Notes: generated by a model from the sequence alone, not told the origin. Numbered from the stretch's first letter, positions 25,012 to 37,442 are shown. The stretch is 47,097 nt of DNA from an uncultured bacterium (GCA_937951485.1 CALEDJ010000017.1:1-47097); one strand, 5' to 3'. Made by a program: numbers and translations.

Positions 25012-26220
25012 TTACAACCGGAATCGCATGGATTCCTCGAGCAAGGGGTCGCCCACTGCCAGGCAGGGACGCCGCGCCAGAAAACGCGACAGCGAAAGCA
25101 GCAACGCGCCCGCCAGCGCCAGCGGCGGCCCCAGTTCCTGCCAGCCGATCACCGGTCCCGCCGCATGCCGCTCCGGCATGATCAACCAGAAAAGATCGAG
25201 CCACTGTCCCGCGAGCACAATTACCGACACCACCACCAGGGTTCTTGCGTGCCTCTTTGCGCGGCGCGGCAAGAGCAGGAAGAAGGGAATCACGAAACGG
25301 GCCAGGGCCAGCGCCACGCTGACACCCAGCCACCCGCCTTGAAGCCGATCGTGTATGTAAAAGGTCTCCTCCGGCATGTTGGCGTACCAGATCAGCATGT
25401 ACTGGCTGAACGCGATATAGGCCCAGAAGGCGCTGAATCCGAAAAGCAGCGCGCCCAGGTTGTAGAGATGGTCCGTGGTGACGCAGCCTTCCGGCAGCCG
25501 TCCACTGTTGCGCAGGGCAATGACGGCCAGCGTCAGCGCCGCCAGACCGCTCAACGCCATTCCGGAGAACACATATACGCCGAAGATTGTGCTGAACCAG
25601 TGCGGATTCAGGCTCATCAGCCAGTCAATCGCGGCGAAGGACACCGTCACGGCAAACGCCATCATAAACGGCGCGCCCATGCGGCGCATGCGCAACACCG
25701 CGCCCACGGCGTCGTCGCCGGCGTCCTGCCGAAACGACTGCCGCAGGAAATGCCGCGTGAAACCCGCCCAAACCGCGAGATACAGCGCGGCGCGCGCCAG
25801 GAAGAATGGACTGTTCAGATACGGGCGCTTGCCCGCCAGAATGGGGTCCTCCGCCACATGCGCCGCATCCGCCCACGGGAAAAGGGAGAAGTGCCCGTGC
25901 AGCAGGAGCATCAACACAACGGGAATGAACAGGGCGGCAAGCATGCCCGTCGCCGGCGCGGCGAGCATTTCCATGACGCGGCGAATCACTACCGACCAGC
26001 GGGCGTGTGTCAGGTGGTGCAGTCCAAGAAAGAACAGCGACCCAAGCGTGACGCTCCACAGAAACGCATAGCCCCAGAGATAGGCCGAAGCGAAGCGTTC
26101 CCGGCTCTCCGCGCCCAGCAGCGCCGGCACGCTCAGATGCAAGCCCGCTATCAGCAGGATGAGGGCGATGCGGCGAAGGCGCATACTGGTCTGCGGCGAT
26201 ATCGAGTCAATCGGCGTCAT
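25012..26220 (-). CDS. actF: Alternative complex III subunit ActF
   Basis: This 402-residue membrane protein has about ten helices. It belongs to the ActF family (quinol:cytochrome c oxidoreductase quinone-binding subunit 2), distantly related to NrfD/PsrC and to ActC. Segments such as WSVTLGSLFFLGLHHLTHA, FAAIDWLMSLNPHWFSTIFG and FSQYMLIWYANMPEE are typical. It forms one of the two large membrane modules of the complex. The ATG overlaps the actE stop by four bases, and twelve bases separate its stop from the sco start. Confidence 0.9.
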   Translation of the reverse strand: MTPIDSISPQTSMRLRRIALILLIAGLHLSVPALLGAESRERFASAYLWGYAFLWSVTLGSLFFLGLHHLTHARWSVVIRRVMEMLAAPATGMLAALFIPVVLMLLLHGHFSLFPWADAAHVAEDPILAGKRPYLNSPFFLARAALYLAVWAGFTRHFLRQSFRQDAGDDAVGAVLRMRRMGAPFMMAFAVTVSFAAIDWLMSLNPHWFSTIFGVYVFSGMALSGLAALTLAVIALRNSGRLPEGCVTTDHLYNLGALLFGFSAFWAYIAFSQYMLIWYANMPEETFYIHDRLQGGWLGVSVALALARFVIPFFLLLPRRAKRHARTLVVVSVIVLAGQWLDLFWLIMPERHAAGPVIGWQELGPPLALAGALLLSLSRFLARRPCLAVGDPLLEESMRFRL

Positions 26221-26867
26221 CGTTGCAGGTCCTCCGGCGTGGGGTTGGCCGCGCGCTGGAGCACACGCAGGTAATGTGCCGCCATCCAGCGGTCCTCAGG
26301 GGGAATCAATTCACGATAGGACGGCATCTTGCCCATGCCCTTGGTTACGATGTGGAAAATCGTTCCATCGGCGTAGCCGCGCGCCTGGTCGGTGTGCAGG
26401 GAGGGAGGCGCGGGGAAGCGGTTCGGCCCGGTAACGGGACCGTCGCCGTAGCCTTCCTTGCCGTGGCATGCCGCGCAGAATATCTCATAAACCCGCTGCC
26501 CGCGCATCAGTGTTTCCCGTGTGATCGGCATCGGGTTGTGCAGCGCCGCACCCGCCGCCACGGCGTCCTCGATGGTATTTCCAAGATGATCCATTGCATA
26601 TGCCGCATACTCCCGCGGGATCGTCCCCGGCACAGGCGGACGCTCCACAATCCGCGCCTCGCCGAAAACCCGGCCATATGTGCCCTGCGCCTTGCCCTTG
26701 GGCTGCGCCGCCATCCCGTTGAAGAATTCGATCATCGGTATGGACAGCAGAAGCAACGGCATAAGAAACGCCGATGCCACCATCCCCAGCAGGGTCGCCT
26801 TGTACATAGTCGGCGACCAGCGTGGATAGCAGTTCTGGATAATGGCGATAACCTGCGGCGGAATCAT
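26217..26867 (-). CDS. actE: Alternative complex III mono-heme cytochrome c subunit ActE
   Basis: This 216-residue protein has an N-terminal membrane anchor (about 26-50) and an external cytochrome c domain with heme motif CAACH at 131-135 and M181 as the likely sixth ligand. In ACIII this subunit is thought to hand electrons on to the cytochrome c domain of the caa3 oxidase. Start and stop overlap both neighbours by four bases (ATGA), indicating coupled translation. Confidence 0.92.
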   Translation of the reverse strand: MIPPQVIAIIQNCYPRWSPTMYKATLLGMVASAFLMPLLLLSIPMIEFFNGMAAQPKGKAQGTYGRVFGEARIVERPPVPGTIPREYAAYAMDHLGNTIEDAVAAGAALHNPMPITRETLMRGQRVYEIFCAACHGKEGYGDGPVTGPNRFPAPPSLHTDQARGYADGTIFHIVTKGMGKMPSYRELIPPEDRWMAAHYLRVLQRAANPTPEDLQR

Positions 26868-27425
26868 AGGAACGCGTCATCCTCTTCTTCGTACTCGATG
26901 AGCGGGCGGATATCCCGGCAGCCGGTTTGCGCCAGCAGCGCCCGCGCCGCATCCTCCGAATAGTTGGGGTCCGACGCCTCCAGGACAATCGCGAAGCGAT
27001 CGCAGGTGACTTCCGGCATGATGCCGGAATCGTGCAGCGGCGAATGCCACCGTCCCAACCTGCCAAGCGCAAACACCAACCCCATCACCGTCAACCCCGC
27101 GAACAACACGAACAATTCAAAATAGATGGGCACAAAAGCCTGCCAACTGAACAACGGCTTGCCGCCGATGTGGATGGGGTAATGCCATGCGCTCAGCCAG
27201 CCCGTCAGCCCGATGGCCGTACCCAGCCCGGCGAATCCCGCCAGCAGGCCGATACCTCCCACTGGCGACTCGGGAATACCCATCGCGGTATCAAGACCAT
27301 GCACCGGATAAGGCGTATGACAGTCCCAGCGGGTGTATCCGGCGCGGCGCACCTCCACGGCCGCCCGCACCAGCGCCGAGGGATCGTCGTACAGCCCCGC
27401 GACGCCCACTTGTTTGTGCCGCAAC

Positions 27426-27433
<8 letters not shown>
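26864..27433 (-). CDS. actD: Alternative complex III subunit ActD (DUF3341)
   Basis: This 189-residue protein begins with a soluble ferredoxin-like part containing YDDPSALVRAA. It has two membrane helices near residues 58-80 and 95-125 and ends in a soluble acidic tail. This is the DUF3341/ActD plan, a structural subunit without cofactors that bridges the membrane modules. The chosen ATG at 27433 has GGAGG five bases upstream; the start at 27445 would contain that ribosome site. It overlaps the actC stop by eight bases. Confidence 0.9.
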
Positions 27434-28801
<1,368 letters not shown>

Positions 28802-28805
<4 letters not shown>

Positions 28806-31800
28806 GCGGACTGACCCTCGTTATTTGGATGGACGAAATGGACGGAATGGACGGAGTTGACAGGCGCTGCCACATTGATGGGGTCAGGTCTGACAGGGGC
28901 CTGCGCATAGACCATATCCACTTTGTCCTTGCTGTCCTTGGCGTGGGCGCTTTCCGCTGCGTCCCCCACTCCCGGATGCGGATTGCGTATCCGCGCCAGA
29001 TAATTCACATTAGGCTTCACATTCAGTTCTTCAAGCACCCGGAATCTCCGTCCCGACCGCTTCAGTTTCGCCACAAGACTCTCCGGGTCGTTGGCATCGC
29101 CAAAAACGATGGCCTGCGCGGGGCACGCTTCCTGGCAGGCGGTGCGCACCGCGCCGTCTTTCACATTCTCGCCCCGGTTGCGGGCGGCGAATTTCGCCGC
29201 ATTGATGCGTTGCACGCAAAAAGTGCATTTTTCCATCACGCCGACGTCGCGCACAGTGACCTGCGGATTGTGAGCCAGTTCCTGGACAGGATCGCGTAGC
29301 ATCTTGTCCTGGTAGGCGCGGAAATTGAAGCGGCGCACCTTGTAGGGGCAGTTGTTGGAACAGTACCGCGTGCCCACGCAGCGGTTGTACGCCATTTCGT
29401 TCAGTCCTTCCGGGCTGTGGGTGGTGGCGTTGACGGGACAGACATTCTCGCAGGGCGCATTGTCGCAATGCTGGCAGAGCATGGGCTGATGGTGGGCTGC
29501 GGGATTCTCCGGGTCGCCCGTCAGGTAGCGGTCCACGCGAATCCAGTGCATATCGCGCCCCCTGTCGCATTCCTCGCGCCCCACGACGGCGATGTTGTTC
29601 TCCGCCTGACAGGCAATCATGCAGGCGTTGCAGCCGGTACACGCATTGAGGTTAATGGCCATTTCCCATTTGTGGCCTTTGGAATAGTCAAACGGCGCGT
29701 ACAGGTCCGCTTCGCGCGGCAGGTGGCGCTTGTGCTCGACAAATGCCGGATCGGCCTGGAATTCCGCCAGCGTACCGTCAATGACGATGGGACGCCCATG
29801 AAGCGCGAATGCCTGTTGTGTGCGCACCAACCGACGTCGTCCGGAATCCTTGGACACCTCGACCCGCAAGAGCGTTCGCGGTGCATGGGGATTGTCACGT
29901 CCAAGCAGGGGCGCGACATTCACCCCGCCCGCCGCCAACACCACCTCGCCCCCCGCACTGCGTCCATGACCCAGTGTCAGCACCGCCACCTGGTCCATAG
30001 TGCCCGGCACGATTAACGCAGGGACTCTCAACTCGGTGCCATTCGCGGCGATGCGCAGCATGTCACCCTCGCGTACGCCCAGCGCCGCCGCCGTTTTCGG
30101 GCTGATCGCCGCCGCGTTGTCCCACACCATTTTGCTGATGGGGTCCGGCAGTTCCTGGAGCCAGGCGTTGTTGGCGAAGCGCCCGTCATGGACGGCGTAA
30201 TGCGGGAGGATAACCGCCTCAAACGACCCGGCAACCGTTTCCTGTTGTTCGAGCGCCTCAGCGGCGGTGGCATCGAAATCCGGCAGCGCCGTGTGCGTGT
30301 CGGTGCGCAGCACGCCGGTGCGCAGACATGTCTCCCAGGAAACATCGGCGAATGTCTGCGCAACCTGATGCTTGAGGTAATCGTGCCAGTCGCCGAAGTG
30401 GCGGATGGTATCGTCGGGGTCGGCGAGAATCTGGGTCCATCTCAGGAGCGATTCCGCTTCCTGGCGCGTATCGAAAAGCGGGGCAATCATTGGCTGGCAC
30501 CAGGACCGCAGCCCCGCGCGCGGCGCGGCATCGTTCCAGGATTCCAGCCCATGATTCGACGGCAGCGCCCAGGAGCACGCCGCCAGCGTTTCCGTGCGAT
30601 ATACGTCGTGCCCAACTGAGAGCGCGGCCTTTGACAACAGCGCCTCGAAACCGCCGCCCGGCCAGTCGTACACAGGATTGACCCCCAGCAGAATCAGCGC
30701 GTCCACGCCCTGCGACAGCACTGCCGCCACTTCCGACGGGGCACTGACCGGAAGGGTCGCGGGTTGCGGATTCCATTCGAGTGTGTTGCCCGGCGCATCC
30801 AGATCGTGATTCAGGAACGCAGCCGCAGCATGGACATTTTCCGGAAGATGTCCGCCCGCCACCACCAAGGCGCCGCCCCGATGCCGGCGCAGATCATCCA
30901 CAATCGCATCCGCCACCCGCTCATCGAGACCATGTTCTTCGGCGAGACGGCGCAACCGCATTGCATCGCCGCGCAGCGCGGCGCGCAGCGCCCGAAGAAA
31001 TGCCGCCATCGCCGAGGGACGCAACCGCAGACGGTGGTCCGCGTTGGAACCGGTCAGCGTCATGGCCGATTCCACCGCATAGAGGCGGCACATCGCGGTT
31101 GCCGCGGGGTCCGCATCGTTGACAGCACGGGCTTGTACAAACTGGCGGGTATGCTCCAATGATGGACCGTCCACGCCGAGGAAATCCGCGTCCACGCTGA
31201 CAATGATCTCGGCGGCGTCAAAACGCGGCAGCCATTCGCCTTCTACGCCGTAGATTTTGCGCCACGCGGCGCGGCGCGGCGCGTCGTGGGCGCTTTCGTG
31301 CACAAAATGCCGGGCGCGTGGAAAGCGCCGGAGAAATTCTTCGAGCATGGCGCGTTCGGAAGGCCCCAGCGTGGACCGCGTCATCACCACCACCGAAGCC
31401 GCGCTTTTCAGCACTTCGACAATCGCGGCGTCGGCTTTCGCCCAGGAAGCCGTTTCTTCACCCCGCATGGGAGACTGGAGTCGATCGGGATCGTAGAGCG
31501 ACAGAATCCATGCCTGGACCTGCGCATTGCTGACCCCGCCATTGATGGGATGGTCCGGATTGCCGTCAATCTTGATGGGCCTGCCGTCAACCGTCTTAAT
31601 GTTCAGTCCATACGGGAACGGCCCCTCGGTAAATGTGGACGCATAATGCAGAGCCTTCCCCGGCTGCTGGTACTCCGGGCCTTCGGCCCGGCTGACAATG
31701 ACGCGCCGGGGTTTGCGCTCGCAGCCCGTCGCGCCGATCGCCAGCGCCGCCGACGCCTTCGAGATGCGCCCCAACAACTCGCGACGGCTGATGCCGCCGT

Positions 31801-31918
31801 CCGGCGCGGCGGCGTCCTCCGGCGACGTCAGGTTCTCCACGTGGGTGGACAAGGCAGACGTTTGGAGCCGCCGCATATATTCCAGGCTGTGGTAGCGTCT
31901 CTTTTCCTGTTCGCTCAT
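28802..31918 (-). CDS. actB: Alternative complex III iron-sulfur/molybdopterin-fold subunit ActB
   Basis: This 1038-residue protein fuses a catalytically silent molybdopterin-oxidoreductase fold (about 70-680) to an iron-sulfur domain (about 745-960). A Tat motif, ISRRELLG, lies at about residues 43-50 after an unusually long N-terminal extension and is followed by a hydrophobic stretch ending ATGC. Cysteine groups CTGCNACMIAC, CQHCDNAPCENVCP, CVGTRYCSNNCP and CTFC...CQEACP can hold four clusters, as in Rhodothermus ActB (three 4Fe-4S, one 3Fe-4S). The C-terminal 70 residues are low in complexity and include three VH repeats encoded by a tandem 9-bp repeat. The gene lies twelve bases downstream of actA. 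Confidence 0.94.
28829..28855. repeat. Three tandem 9-bp repeats inside the actB 3' end
   Basis: ATGGACGAA, ATGGACGGA and ATGGACGGA follow each other on the plus strand, encoding on the minus strand the VH repeats near the ActB C terminus. The rest of this tail is also repeat-like, as in AKDSKDK. Confidence 0.75.
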
Positions 31919-31930
31919 ATGCGTCTCAAC

Positions 31931-32527
31931 TCATCTGTGACAGGTTGTACAGTGAATGGGCGCGCGCATCGCGTCCCCGCGCACCGCCGCCGCACTGTCT
32001 GGCGGCGGGGTCTGCATGTGACAGTTCAGGCACCAACTCATCTTCATGCCCCATTCGCGCCGCACCCGGTCCATCTTCTCCACGGGACCGTGACACTCCT
32101 GACAGGAGATGCCTGCGGAGATATGGCGGCTGTGATCAAAATAGGCGAAATCGGCCAGATCGCTGACTTTGTTCCACAGCAACGGCCGACGGGACTCCCA
32201 ATGGTCTAAAAGCGTGACGATGCCGGGTTTCAGTTCCCCCCGGCTGTCCACCGGCTGCACCTCTTCGTGGCAGTTCATGCATGTGGACAAGGGCGGTACG
32301 GTCGCCTGGGCGCCCGTCTCCGCCCCGGTGTGACAATACATACAGTCAATTTTGAGGGTTCCGGCGTGGACGGCATGGCTGAACGGGATGGGCTGTTCGG
32401 GGGCATATCCTGCTTCGCGGTTCGACGGCCAGAGCACATACGGCCCGAAAGAGGCCGCCACCGCGCCGGAAAAGAGAAAGACTCCGACGGCGACGTACAC
32501 CCTTCGATCAAACTTCCTCGTGAACAT
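31931..32527 (-). CDS. actA: Alternative complex III pentaheme cytochrome c subunit ActA
   Basis: This 198-residue protein has an N-terminal membrane anchor (about 10-30) followed by five CxxCH heme sites at residues 62-66, 83-87, 142-146, 166-170 and 193-197. The last site lies two residues from the C terminus. This matches the pentaheme ActA of ACIII, which receives electrons from the iron-sulfur domain of ActB. It is the first gene of the twelve-gene respiratory operon. Only a weak Shine-Dalgarno sequence is visible before the ATG at 32527. Confidence 0.94.
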   Translation of the reverse strand: MFTRKFDRRVYVAVGVFLFSGAVAASFGPYVLWPSNREAGYAPEQPIPFSHAVHAGTLKIDCMYCHTGAETGAQATVPPLSTCMNCHEEVQPVDSRGELKPGIVTLLDHWESRRPLLWNKVSDLADFAYFDHSRHISAGISCQECHGPVEKMDRVRREWGMKMSWCLNCHMQTPPPDSAAAVRGDAMRAPIHCTTCHR

Positions 32528-32845
32528 TTCCGCGTCCAGATTTCATATGCGCTGCATCCCGTCATGGCATCATTGCGTGGACAGGGCTGACACCAGCAAC
32601 AACTGGGATATCCACCCCGCCGCCCGTGCCCATCGGCCCGATGAAGGCGCTCATCGGTTGCTAACAATCCTCTGTGGACGGCTTATTCCATCGTAAGTCC
32701 GCCGGGTGGCTCCTTTCCCGGTTCCGATGTTGCCTTCACACAGTGGCTTGCAGGGGAATGCTTTGAAAGGTTAATGTGTTGAGATAGTCAGGATGGAGGC
32801 CGAGGGCGCCGTCCGCACTGACCCGGAACGGGGAGGACGGGAATA
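32528..32845. promoter_or_regulatory. Divergent control region between the ACIII-caa3 and succinate dehydrogenase operons
   Basis: The 318 bases between actA (minus) and sdhC (plus) must hold the promoters of both respiratory operons. No perfect -10/-35 pair was found for either. The region carries a cluster of CATCGG/CCGATG hexamers (listed separately). The sdhC end has a strong ribosome site, GGGAGGA (32831-32837). Confidence 0.6.
32631..32729. promoter_or_regulatory. Candidate operator cluster: four CATCGG/CCGATG hexamers
   Basis: CATCGG occurs at 32631-32636 and 32652-32657, and its inverse CCGATG at 32638-32643 and 32724-32729. The first two form a palindrome with one central base. The second and third form a 7-bp stem, CCGATGA/TCATCGG (32638-32657). 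Four copies within 100 bases is far more than expected by chance for a hexamer. Confidence 0.45.
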
Positions 32846-33559
32846 ATGAGCGATGAATTCTCTCTAAGAAACCGTTTGTCATCCACGGTGGTGAAAGAAC
32901 TCACCGTGGGCCTCACAGGACTTATGCTGGTCCTGTTTGTCGGGGCGCATCTGGCCGGGAACATTCTTATATACGCCGGGCCGGCATCGTACAACGCGTA
33001 TGCCGCCAAACTGCAGGCGATGGGACCGCTGTTATGGTTCATGCGACTGGGTCTGCTGGCGGCGTTCGTGACACATATCGGCATGGCGATTAACCTGGAC
33101 ATCGTCAACCGGCAGGCCCGCGCGAATCGCTACGCGGTCAACACCTACCTGGGGCGAAAAACCGTGGCCACGCGCACCATGCTGGCCTCCGGCATCATCA
33201 TATTCCTCTTTGTCCTCGTTCATCTCTATGATTTTGCGCTGAGCGACAAAACAGGTCCTGCTTCCATAGTTCCCGGCGCAAACAACAACCAGAGCCTCGG
33301 CCTTTTCGGACTGGTATGGAATTCCTTCCGCGATCCCGTACGAGTGCTTTTCTATGTCACCGCCTCCTGCGCCGTGGGGTTCCACCTCAGCCATGCCGTG
33401 GCGAGCGTGTGGGTGACGGTGGGTGTCCTCCGAGATGAAGACACGCCGGTGGCCGACCTGGTGGCACGCCTTCTTGGGTTGGCTGTGGCCGTGGGCTTCA
33501 GTTCCATTCCAATTTATGTCTTTGTGCAAATCCACTTCTTCGGAGGAGGGCCGACCTGA
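32846..33559 (+). CDS. sdhC: Succinate dehydrogenase cytochrome b558 subunit
   Basis: This 237-residue membrane subunit has five helices and histidines H35, H77, H126, H180 and H183 placed as in the diheme b558 family found in Bacteroidetes and Epsilonproteobacteria-type complexes. A single large anchor replaces the SdhC plus SdhD pair, and no sdhD is present. It anchors the complex and exchanges electrons with the quinone pool. The start has GGGAGGA eight bases upstream. Its stop overlaps the sdhA ATG by one base (TGATG). Confidence 0.92.
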   Translation: MSDEFSLRNRLSSTVVKELTVGLTGLMLVLFVGAHLAGNILIYAGPASYNAYAAKLQAMGPLLWFMRLGLLAAFVTHIGMAINLDIVNRQARANRYAVNTYLGRKTVATRTMLASGIIIFLFVLVHLYDFALSDKTGPASIVPGANNNQSLGLFGLVWNSFRDPVRVLFYVTASCAVGFHLSHAVASVWVTVGVLRDEDTPVADLVARLLGLAVAVGFSSIPIYVFVQIHFFGGGPT

Positions 33560-35466
33560 TGCTCGATGCCAAAATCCCCAGCGGACCCATCGCCGAAAAA
33601 TGGTCTCGTCATAAATTTGAGATCAAACTGGTCAACCCCGCAAACCGCCGCAAATTGTCGGTGATTGTCGTGGGCACCGGCCTTGCCGGCGCTTCCGCCG
33701 CCGCCTCGCTCTCCGAATTGGGCTACCGAGTCAAATCCTTCTGCATCCAGGACAGCCCCCGTCGCGCCCACAGCATCGCCGCGCAGGGCGGCATCAACGC
33801 CGCCAAGAACTACCAGAACGACGGCGACAGCGTGTACCGGCTTTTCTACGACACCATTAAAGGCGGCGATTTCCGCGCCCGCGAGGCCAACGTCTATCGG
33901 CTTGCCGAGGTGAGCGAAAACATCATTGACCAGTGCGTGGCGCAGGGTGTGCCTTTTGCGCGGGAATACAGCGGCTATCTGTCGAACCGCTCCTTTGGCG
34001 GAGCGCAGGTATCACGCACTTTCTACGCGCGGGGCCAGACCGGCCAGCAACTGTTGCTGGGCGCCTACGGCGCGCTCATGAAAGAGGTCGCGCGCGGCAA
34101 CATCGAAATGTTCCCCCGTCGCGAAATGCTTGACCTGGTCGTGGTCAACAACCGCGCCGCAGGCATCATCTGCCGCAACCTCATCACCGGCGAGATTGAG
34201 CGCCACGCCGCGGATGCCGTGGTGCTCGCCACCGGCGGCTATGGCAATGTGTTTTACCTTTCCACCAACGCCAAACTCAGCAACGCGACCGCCATCTGGC
34301 GCGCCCACAGGCGCGGCGCATTCTTCGCCAACCCCTGCTTCACCCAGATTCATCCCACATGCATCCCCGTCAGCGGGCATTATCAATCCAAATTGACGCT
34401 GATGAGCGAAAGCCTGCGCAACGACGGCCGTATCTGGGTGTCGCGCAAGAAGGGCGACACGCGCCCGCCGCACGAAATCCCGGAAGAAGAACGGTGGTAC
34501 TACCTGGAAGAGCGCTACCCCAGTTTCGGCAACCTGGTGCCGCGCGACGTCGCCTCACGCGCGGCCAAGCAGGTCTGCGATGCCGGGCACGGGGTAAAGG
34601 GCGGTCATGCGGTGTATCTTGACTTTCGTGACGCCATCAGACGTCACGGACGCGAGACCATCGAGGAGAAGTACGGCAACCTTTTCGAGATGTATGAGCG
34701 CATCACGGGCGAAGACCCTTACCAGACGCCCATGCGTATCTATCCCGCCGTCCACTACACCATGGGCGGCCTGTGGGTGGACTACAACCTTATGAGCACG
34801 ATTCCGGGTTTGTATGTGATCGGCGAGGCCAACTTCTCTGATCACGGCGCAAATCGCCTCGGCGCAAGCGCGCTCATGCAGGGGCTTGCGGACGGCTATT
34901 TCATCCTGCCGGTGACCATCGGCGATTTCTTCGCCGGGTCCGGCCCGGCCGGCATCGCGGCGGATGATGCCGCGTTTGACGATGTCGAACGCGAAGTCCG
35001 CGACCGCATTACGCGGCTGGTCGAATGCCATGGAAGGCGGACGGTGGATGAGTTCCATCGCGAACTTGGCCTGCTGCTCTGGGACCACTGCGGCATGGCG
35101 CGGAACCGGCAGGGGTTGGAAAAGGCGTTGCGCCGCATTCCTGAAATTCGGGAAGAGTATTGGAAAAACGTCAACGTGGTGGGTTCGCCGGGAACCTTCA
35201 ATCAGGTGCTGGAACGCGCGGGGCGCGTCGCGGATTACCTTGAATTCGCCGAATTGATGTGCCTGGACGCCCTCCACCGCGAGGAATCCTGCGGCGGCCA
35301 TTTTCGCGAAGAGCACCAGACCGAAGACGGGGAGGCCAAACGGGATGATGATCGCTTCTGCTACGTCGCAGCATGGGAATTCACCGATGTCGGCGCGGCG
35401 CCCACGCTGCACAAGGAAGCGCTGGAGTTCCATGAAATCACCCCGGCGCAACGGAGTTACAAGTGA
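33559..35466 (+). CDS. sdhA: Succinate dehydrogenase flavoprotein subunit
   Basis: This 635-residue FAD protein oxidises succinate to fumarate. The dinucleotide-binding motif GTGLAG is at residues 39-44 and the covalent-FAD histidine is H71 in [10 protein letters not shown]. The substrate-site segment [12 protein letters not shown] and the capping-domain HYTMGG are present. The 30-residue extension before the FAD motif and the overall length match the subtype paired with b558 anchors. The stop overlaps the sdhB ATG by one base. Confidence 0.96.
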   Translation: MLDAKIPSGPIAEKWSRHKFEIKLVNPANRRKLSVIVVGTGLAGASAAASLSELGYRVKSFCIQDSPRRAHSIAAQGGINAAKNYQNDGDSVYRLFYDTIKGGDFRAREANVYRLAEVSENIIDQCVAQGVPFAREYSGYLSNRSFGGAQVSRTFYARGQTGQQLLLGAYGALMKEVARGNIEMFPRREMLDLVVVNNRAAGIICRNLITGEIERHAADAVVLATGGYGNVFYLSTNAKLSNATAIWRAHRRGAFFANPCFTQIHPTCIPVSGHYQSKLTLMSESLRNDGRIWVSRKKGDTRPPHEIPEEERWYYLEERYPSFGNLVPRDVASRAAKQVCDAGHGVKGGHAVYLDFRDAIRRHGRETIEEKYGNLFEMYERITGEDPYQTPMRIYPAVHYTMGGLWVDYNLMSTIPGLYVIGEANFSDHGANRLGASALMQGLADGYFILPVTIGDFFAGSGPAGIAADDAAFDDVEREVRDRITRLVECHGRRTVDEFHRELGLLLWDHCGMARNRQGLEKALRRIPEIREEYWKNVNVVGSPGTFNQVLERAGRVADYLEFAELMCLDALHREESCGGHFREEHQTEDGEAKRDDDRFCYVAAWEFTDVGAAPTLHKEALEFHEITPAQRSYK

Positions 35467-36227
35467 TGTCGGAAAAAACCATGAACCTCACGCTCAAGGT
35501 CTGGCGGCAGGAAGGCCCGCACGTCAAAGGGCGCTTTGAAACCTACGCCGCCGAAAACATCTCGCCGGACATGTCGTTCCTCGAAATGCTCGATGTGGTC
35601 AACACGCGGCTGGAGCAGGCGGGCGAGGAACCCATCGCTTTCGACAGCGATTGCCGGGAGGGCATCTGCGGCACCTGCGGCGCAGTGGTCAACGGGCGCG
35701 CCCACGGCCCCCTCAGCGCCACCACCCTCTGCCAGGTGCACATGCGCCACTTCAACGACGGCGACACCATCGTCATCGAGCCTTTCCGCGCCGAGGCCTT
35801 CCCGATTGTCAAGGATTTGGTCGTGGATCGGTCCGCCCTCGACCGCATCATCAGTGCCGGCGGTTACATCTCCGTGCGCACCGGCGAGGCCCCCGAGGCC
35901 CACGCCGTTCCCGTATCCAAACGCGCAGCGGAAGAGGCCATGGACGCAGCGGCGTGCATCGGCTGCGGCGCATGCGTGGCCGCATGCCCCAACGCTTCCG
36001 CAAGCCTCTTCACCGCCGCGAAAATCATCCAACTCGCCAAACTCCCCCAGGGCAACATAGAACGAAGACGACGCGCCATCGCCATGATTCAGCAAATGGA
36101 CAAGGAAGGTTTCGGCAGTTGCTCCAAACATTACCAGTGCGAAGCGGCATGCCCCAAAGGTATCAAGGTGTCCTTTATCACCGCCATGAAAAGCGAATAT
36201 TTCAAGGCGCTGGTGTCGAAAGATTGA
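35466..36227 (+). CDS. sdhB: Succinate dehydrogenase iron-sulfur subunit
   Basis: This 253-residue protein passes electrons from FAD to the membrane subunit. The 2Fe-2S ligands are C63, C68, C71 and C89. The 4Fe-4S site is C164, C167, C170, C174 ([11 protein letters not shown]), and C219, C225 and C229 complete the 3Fe-4S site. The ATG at 35466 overlaps the sdhA stop, repeating the TGATG arrangement at the previous junction; the GTG one codon earlier is a possible alternative. It is the last gene of the sdhCAB operon. Confidence 0.95.
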   Translation: MSEKTMNLTLKVWRQEGPHVKGRFETYAAENISPDMSFLEMLDVVNTRLEQAGEEPIAFDSDCREGICGTCGAVVNGRAHGPLSATTLCQVHMRHFNDGDTIVIEPFRAEAFPIVKDLVVDRSALDRIISAGGYISVRTGEAPEAHAVPVSKRAAEEAMDAAACIGCGACVAACPNASASLFTAAKIIQLAKLPQGNIERRRRAIAMIQQMDKEGFGSCSKHYQCEAACPKGIKVSFITAMKSEYFKALVSKD

Positions 36228-36230
36228 ATT

Positions 36231-36280
36231 GCGATCAATGTCAGTACGGGCAGGCGGCGGAAGAGCGGAATCTTGATCGC
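36231..36280. repeat. 8-bp inverted repeat between sdhB and the M42 peptidase gene
   Basis: GCGATCAA (36231-36238) and TTGATCGC (36273-36280) are exact inverse complements with a 34-base loop, immediately after the sdhB stop in a convergent junction. No T-run follows, so termination here, if any, is not of the classic kind. Confidence 0.4.
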
Positions 36281-36309
36281 CTTGTCTGTCCCGTATTCAT
36301 CAACGACAA

Positions 36310-37368
36310 TCACGGAATGAAAGAGGCGTCTTTGGGCAGGGAGCAAATCCACTCGGCAATGAGCGTGCAGGCTTTTTCCACGTCGGCAAGTGAGATGAGT
36401 TCCACAGGGGTGTGCATGTAGCGGGTGGGAATGCCGACGAGGCCGGTGGCGACGCCGCCGCGACTGAGTTGCATGGCGTTGGCGTCGGTGCCGGTGCCGC
36501 GCGGCGCGGCCACATGCTGCACAGGGATGCGGCGCTTCTTGGCAGCGGCCAGCAGGCCGCGATGCACGATGGGGTTGATGTTCGGTCCGCGATCAATGAG
36601 CGGCCCGCCGCCGATCCTGGCCTGGCCGTATCGCTCACCCTCGCCTTTGGGATGGTCGGTCGCGAAGCCGACATCTACGGCGATGCCTGCGTGCGGATGC
36701 ACGCCGTAACTGCTGGTCGTGGCGCCGCGCAGTCCGATTTCCTCCTGCACGGTCGTCACGCAATACACCGCGACATTGATGTTCCGCCCTTGGATGAGGC
36801 GCATGGCCTCCAAGCAAACAAAAGCGCCGATCCGGTCGTCAAAGGCGCGTGCAACCACCTTGTTGTCGCGCAGTTCCATGAACCCCGCGTCAATCGTGAT
36901 GCTGTCGCCGATGGCGACCACCTTCTCTGCATCCTTTTTATCCTTCGCGCCGATGTCCACCCACATCTCGTGCAATTCCAGCGCCTTGTTGCGGTCCTTT
37001 TCCGGCGTGAGATGAATGGCCTTGCGGCCGATAACGCCGGACACCGGCCCCTTCGCGCCGTGCACCACCACACGTTGTCCACCCAGAATGGCCGTATCCA
37101 CGCCGCCGATCGGCACGACGCCGAGGAAGCCCTTGTCGTCAATTGTGTTCACCATCAGGCCGATTTCGTCCACATGCCCCGCCAGCATGACCCGGGTCGC
37201 CGCGCCCTTATTGCGCACATGAAACTGGTTGCCGTGGACATCCTTGTAAATTTCGTCCACAAACGGCTTCGCATAGTCCCGGCAAATCTTCTGGATTTCC
37301 CCTTCGGAACCCGACGGACTCGGCGTATGAATCATCTGCTTTAAAAACTCAAGCGATTCTTTGCGCAT
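36310..37368 (-). CDS. M42-family metalloaminopeptidase
   Basis: This 352-residue cytoplasmic peptidase of the M42 (glutamyl aminopeptidase/endoglucanase M) family normally assembles into a tetrahedral dodecamer that degrades short peptides. Metal ligands are visible in AGHVDEIGLMV (His), ARAFDDRIG (bridging Asp), TVQEEIGLRGA (catalytic and ligand Glu), DVGFATD (Asp) and RYMHTPVE (His). The start ATG at 37368 follows AGGAG. It is transcribed alone and unrelated in function to its neighbours as far as the sequence shows. Substrate preference, acidic or hydrophobic N termini, cannot be read. Confidence 0.93.
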   Translation of the reverse strand: MRKESLEFLKQMIHTPSPSGSEGEIQKICRDYAKPFVDEIYKDVHGNQFHVRNKGAATRVMLAGHVDEIGLMVNTIDDKGFLGVVPIGGVDTAILGGQRVVVHGAKGPVSGVIGRKAIHLTPEKDRNKALELHEMWVDIGAKDKKDAEKVVAIGDSITIDAGFMELRDNKVVARAFDDRIGAFVCLEAMRLIQGRNINVAVYCVTTVQEEIGLRGATTSSYGVHPHAGIAVDVGFATDHPKGEGERYGQARIGGGPLIDRGPNINPIVHRGLLAAAKKRRIPVQHVAAPRGTGTDANAMQLSRGGVATGLVGIPTRYMHTPVELISLADVEKACTLIAEWICSLPKDASFIP

Positions 37369-37442
37369 GGCGACGTACTCCTGGTGGATTGAATGGTTTT
37401 GACGTATGATAGTGTATGGCTGCGTCCTGTTGCCATTTCATC

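Noticed and set aside
24868-26274. Plus-strand open frame of 468 codons
   Set aside because: It is antisense to sco and actF, whose families are certain; the translated product is rich in Arg, Gln and His and matches nothing.
36412-37344. Plus-strand open frame of 310 codons
   Set aside because: Antisense to the M42 peptidase, which has all metal ligands.
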